From Bordetella sp. FB-8 (GTDB lineage Bacteria > Pseudomonadota > Gammaproteobacteria > Burkholderiales > Burkholderiaceae_B), in assembly GCF_000382185.1 (NCBI RefSeq), contig NZ_KB907784.1:2133633-2197632 (forward strand): a stretch of DNA of 64,000 bases, read 5' to 3'. Made by a program: the position numbers and the translations under genes. Under the pieces are notes generated by a model that ran no database searches, had not been told where the DNA came from, and worked only from the letters and a program-made list of their open reading frames with translations. The stretch's first letter is position 1. The number at the start of each line of letters is the position of its first letter. Positions 63,386 through 64,000 of this stretch are shown one piece after another.

Positions 63386-63454
63386 TGAGGCAGTACTGCA
63401 GAGGGAGGGGGCGGCGTGGCGAACCAGCACGGAATTATAATATGTGGCGACTTA

Positions 63455-63472
63455 TAATAAGCAAGCTTATTA
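63455..63472. promoter_or_regulatory. MarR-type operator between exporter and regulator genes
   Basis: TAATAAGC-AA-GCTTATTA is a perfect 8-bp-arm dyad, 12 nt before the MarR start and 69 nt before the exporter start, in an AT-rich gap. Its symmetry is that of MarR dimer sites. Confidence 0.65.
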
Positions 63473-63484
63473 AATACCTGTCCT

Positions 63485-63931
63485 ATGCCCCATTCCTACG
63501 AAGAGCGCTTCGGTTTTCTGGTTTCCGACATTGCCCGCCTGCAGGCCATTCAGTTCGATCGGCGCGGACGCCAGCGGTTGGTGCTTAGCCGCGCCCAATG
63601 CCGCGTGGCGCTGTATCTCTCCACGCTGGGTCCGATGAGCCAGGCCAAGCTGGCCGAAACGCTGGATGTCACACCCATGACCGTGGCGCGCATGCTGGAT
63701 CGCATGCAGGAGGCGGGTTGGGTGCAGCGCGTTCCCGCGCCCAACGACCGCCGGGCCTTCATGGTGCAGGCGACCGACAAGGTCGAGGATGCGTTAGGGC
63801 CGGCCCTGGCCCTGGGCGACGAGATCACCGCCCTGGCCATGCAGGGCCTGAGCGACACGGAACGCAAGACTTTGCTGCGGCTGCTGAGTGTGGTGCGCGG
63901 CAACCTCGCCTCCGGGCAAGCCGGGGACTGA
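63485..63931 (+). CDS. MarR-family transcriptional regulator
   Basis: A 148-residue winged-helix repressor. The recognition region is SQAKLAETLDVTPMTVARMLDRMQEAGWVQRVPAPNDRRAFMVQ, including the wing D-x-R-R motif. The N-terminus (ERFGFLVSDIARLQAIQFDRR) is the dimerisation helix. It is divergent from the EmrB-type exporter and probably represses it until a phenolic or other toxic ligand binds. The 63932-64000 stretch holds no complete gene. Confidence 0.94.
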   Translation: MPHSYEERFGFLVSDIARLQAIQFDRRGRQRLVLSRAQCRVALYLSTLGPMSQAKLAETLDVTPMTVARMLDRMQEAGWVQRVPAPNDRRAFMVQATDKVEDALGPALALGDEITALAMQGLSDTERKTLLRLLSVVRGNLASGQAGD

Positions 63932-64000
63932 GACCGGCGCGCCCGACTCGCCGATTTGCCTGCGCAACCGTTCTCGGGCAGCATCAGCGGATGTCGGGTG

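Overview
The window is a high-GC chromosomal segment of a betaproteobacterium, most probably Alcaligenaceae (Bordetella/Achromobacter type). The grounds are the base composition, a Bug-family tricarboxylate receptor beside a FAH-family enzyme, the gloB // methyltransferase-rnhA-dnaQ arrangement, and many small catabolic modules each with its own LysR, GntR, RpiR or MarR regulator. This placement is my inference from gene content, not from a search.

Layout. 1-3949: DUF1272 protein (cut by the window edge), an M14 metallopeptidase, and ribD-ribE for riboflavin. 4001-10386: an RpiR regulator followed by a polar amino acid ABC transporter (binding protein, permease, ATPase), a C45 acyltransferase/amidase-like Ntn hydrolase, a class III aminotransferase and a carboxymuconolactone-decarboxylase-like protein. 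Strong inverted repeats overlap the promoter. A ParE-type toxin-antitoxin pair and an alpha/beta hydrolase follow (10536-11845). 11909-14293 (minus): feoA-feoB plus a Cys-rich small protein, with a Fur-box-like site. 14423-15834 (minus): bluB and a lipoprotein. 15831-16748: wreckage of an FAD oxidoreductase, an MFS gene and a LysR gene. 16776-20308: GntR regulator divergent from FAH hydrolase, Bug receptor and a ModA-like protein. 20355-22193: haloacetate-dehalogenase-like hydrolase divergent from an SDR. 22272-22664: a second LysR/dehydrogenase scar.

22940-28536: the stress module prkA-yeaH-spoVR with a fourth gene for a diiron ferritin-like protein, behind a sigma-54-like site. 28545-30840 (minus): succinyl-CoA:3-ketoacid CoA-transferase (scoA-scoB) and a pirin. 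31134-31224: tRNA-Ser(GGA), followed by a terminator and integrase-arm-like repeats without any integrase, then a more AT-rich patch with a VOC protein and a 46-residue membrane peptide. 32878-35636: MocR-type regulator and an exported lipase-like hydrolase. 35929-46604: GGDEF-EAL protein, kbl-tdh threonine catabolism, a membrane diguanylate cyclase, an alcohol dehydrogenase, a LysR divergent from CaiB-type CoA transferase plus CitE-like lyase, and a PilZ protein. 46723-50467 (minus): MFS transporter and a two-gene unit encoding a TIM-barrel glycosidase-like protein and a TPR/ATP-grasp protein.

50547-56157: OsmC, fabI, mltD, gloB, methyltransferase, rnhA, dnaQ. 56208-58187: tRNA-Val(CAC) followed by an AbiEii/AbiEi-like toxin-antitoxin pair in the opposite order to classical AbiE. 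58233-58501: a near-perfect hairpin element abutting a truncated IS3-type end. 58553-61688: P3A proton-pump-like ATPase divergent from a DoxX protein with an FNR-like site between them. 61853-63931: EmrB-type exporter divergent from a MarR regulator.

The best candidates for something undescribed are the RpiR/ABC/C45/aminotransferase operon, the glycosidase/TPR-ATP-grasp pair, and the diiron protein attached to PrkA-YeaH-SpoVR. All function calls rest on motif recognition by eye.
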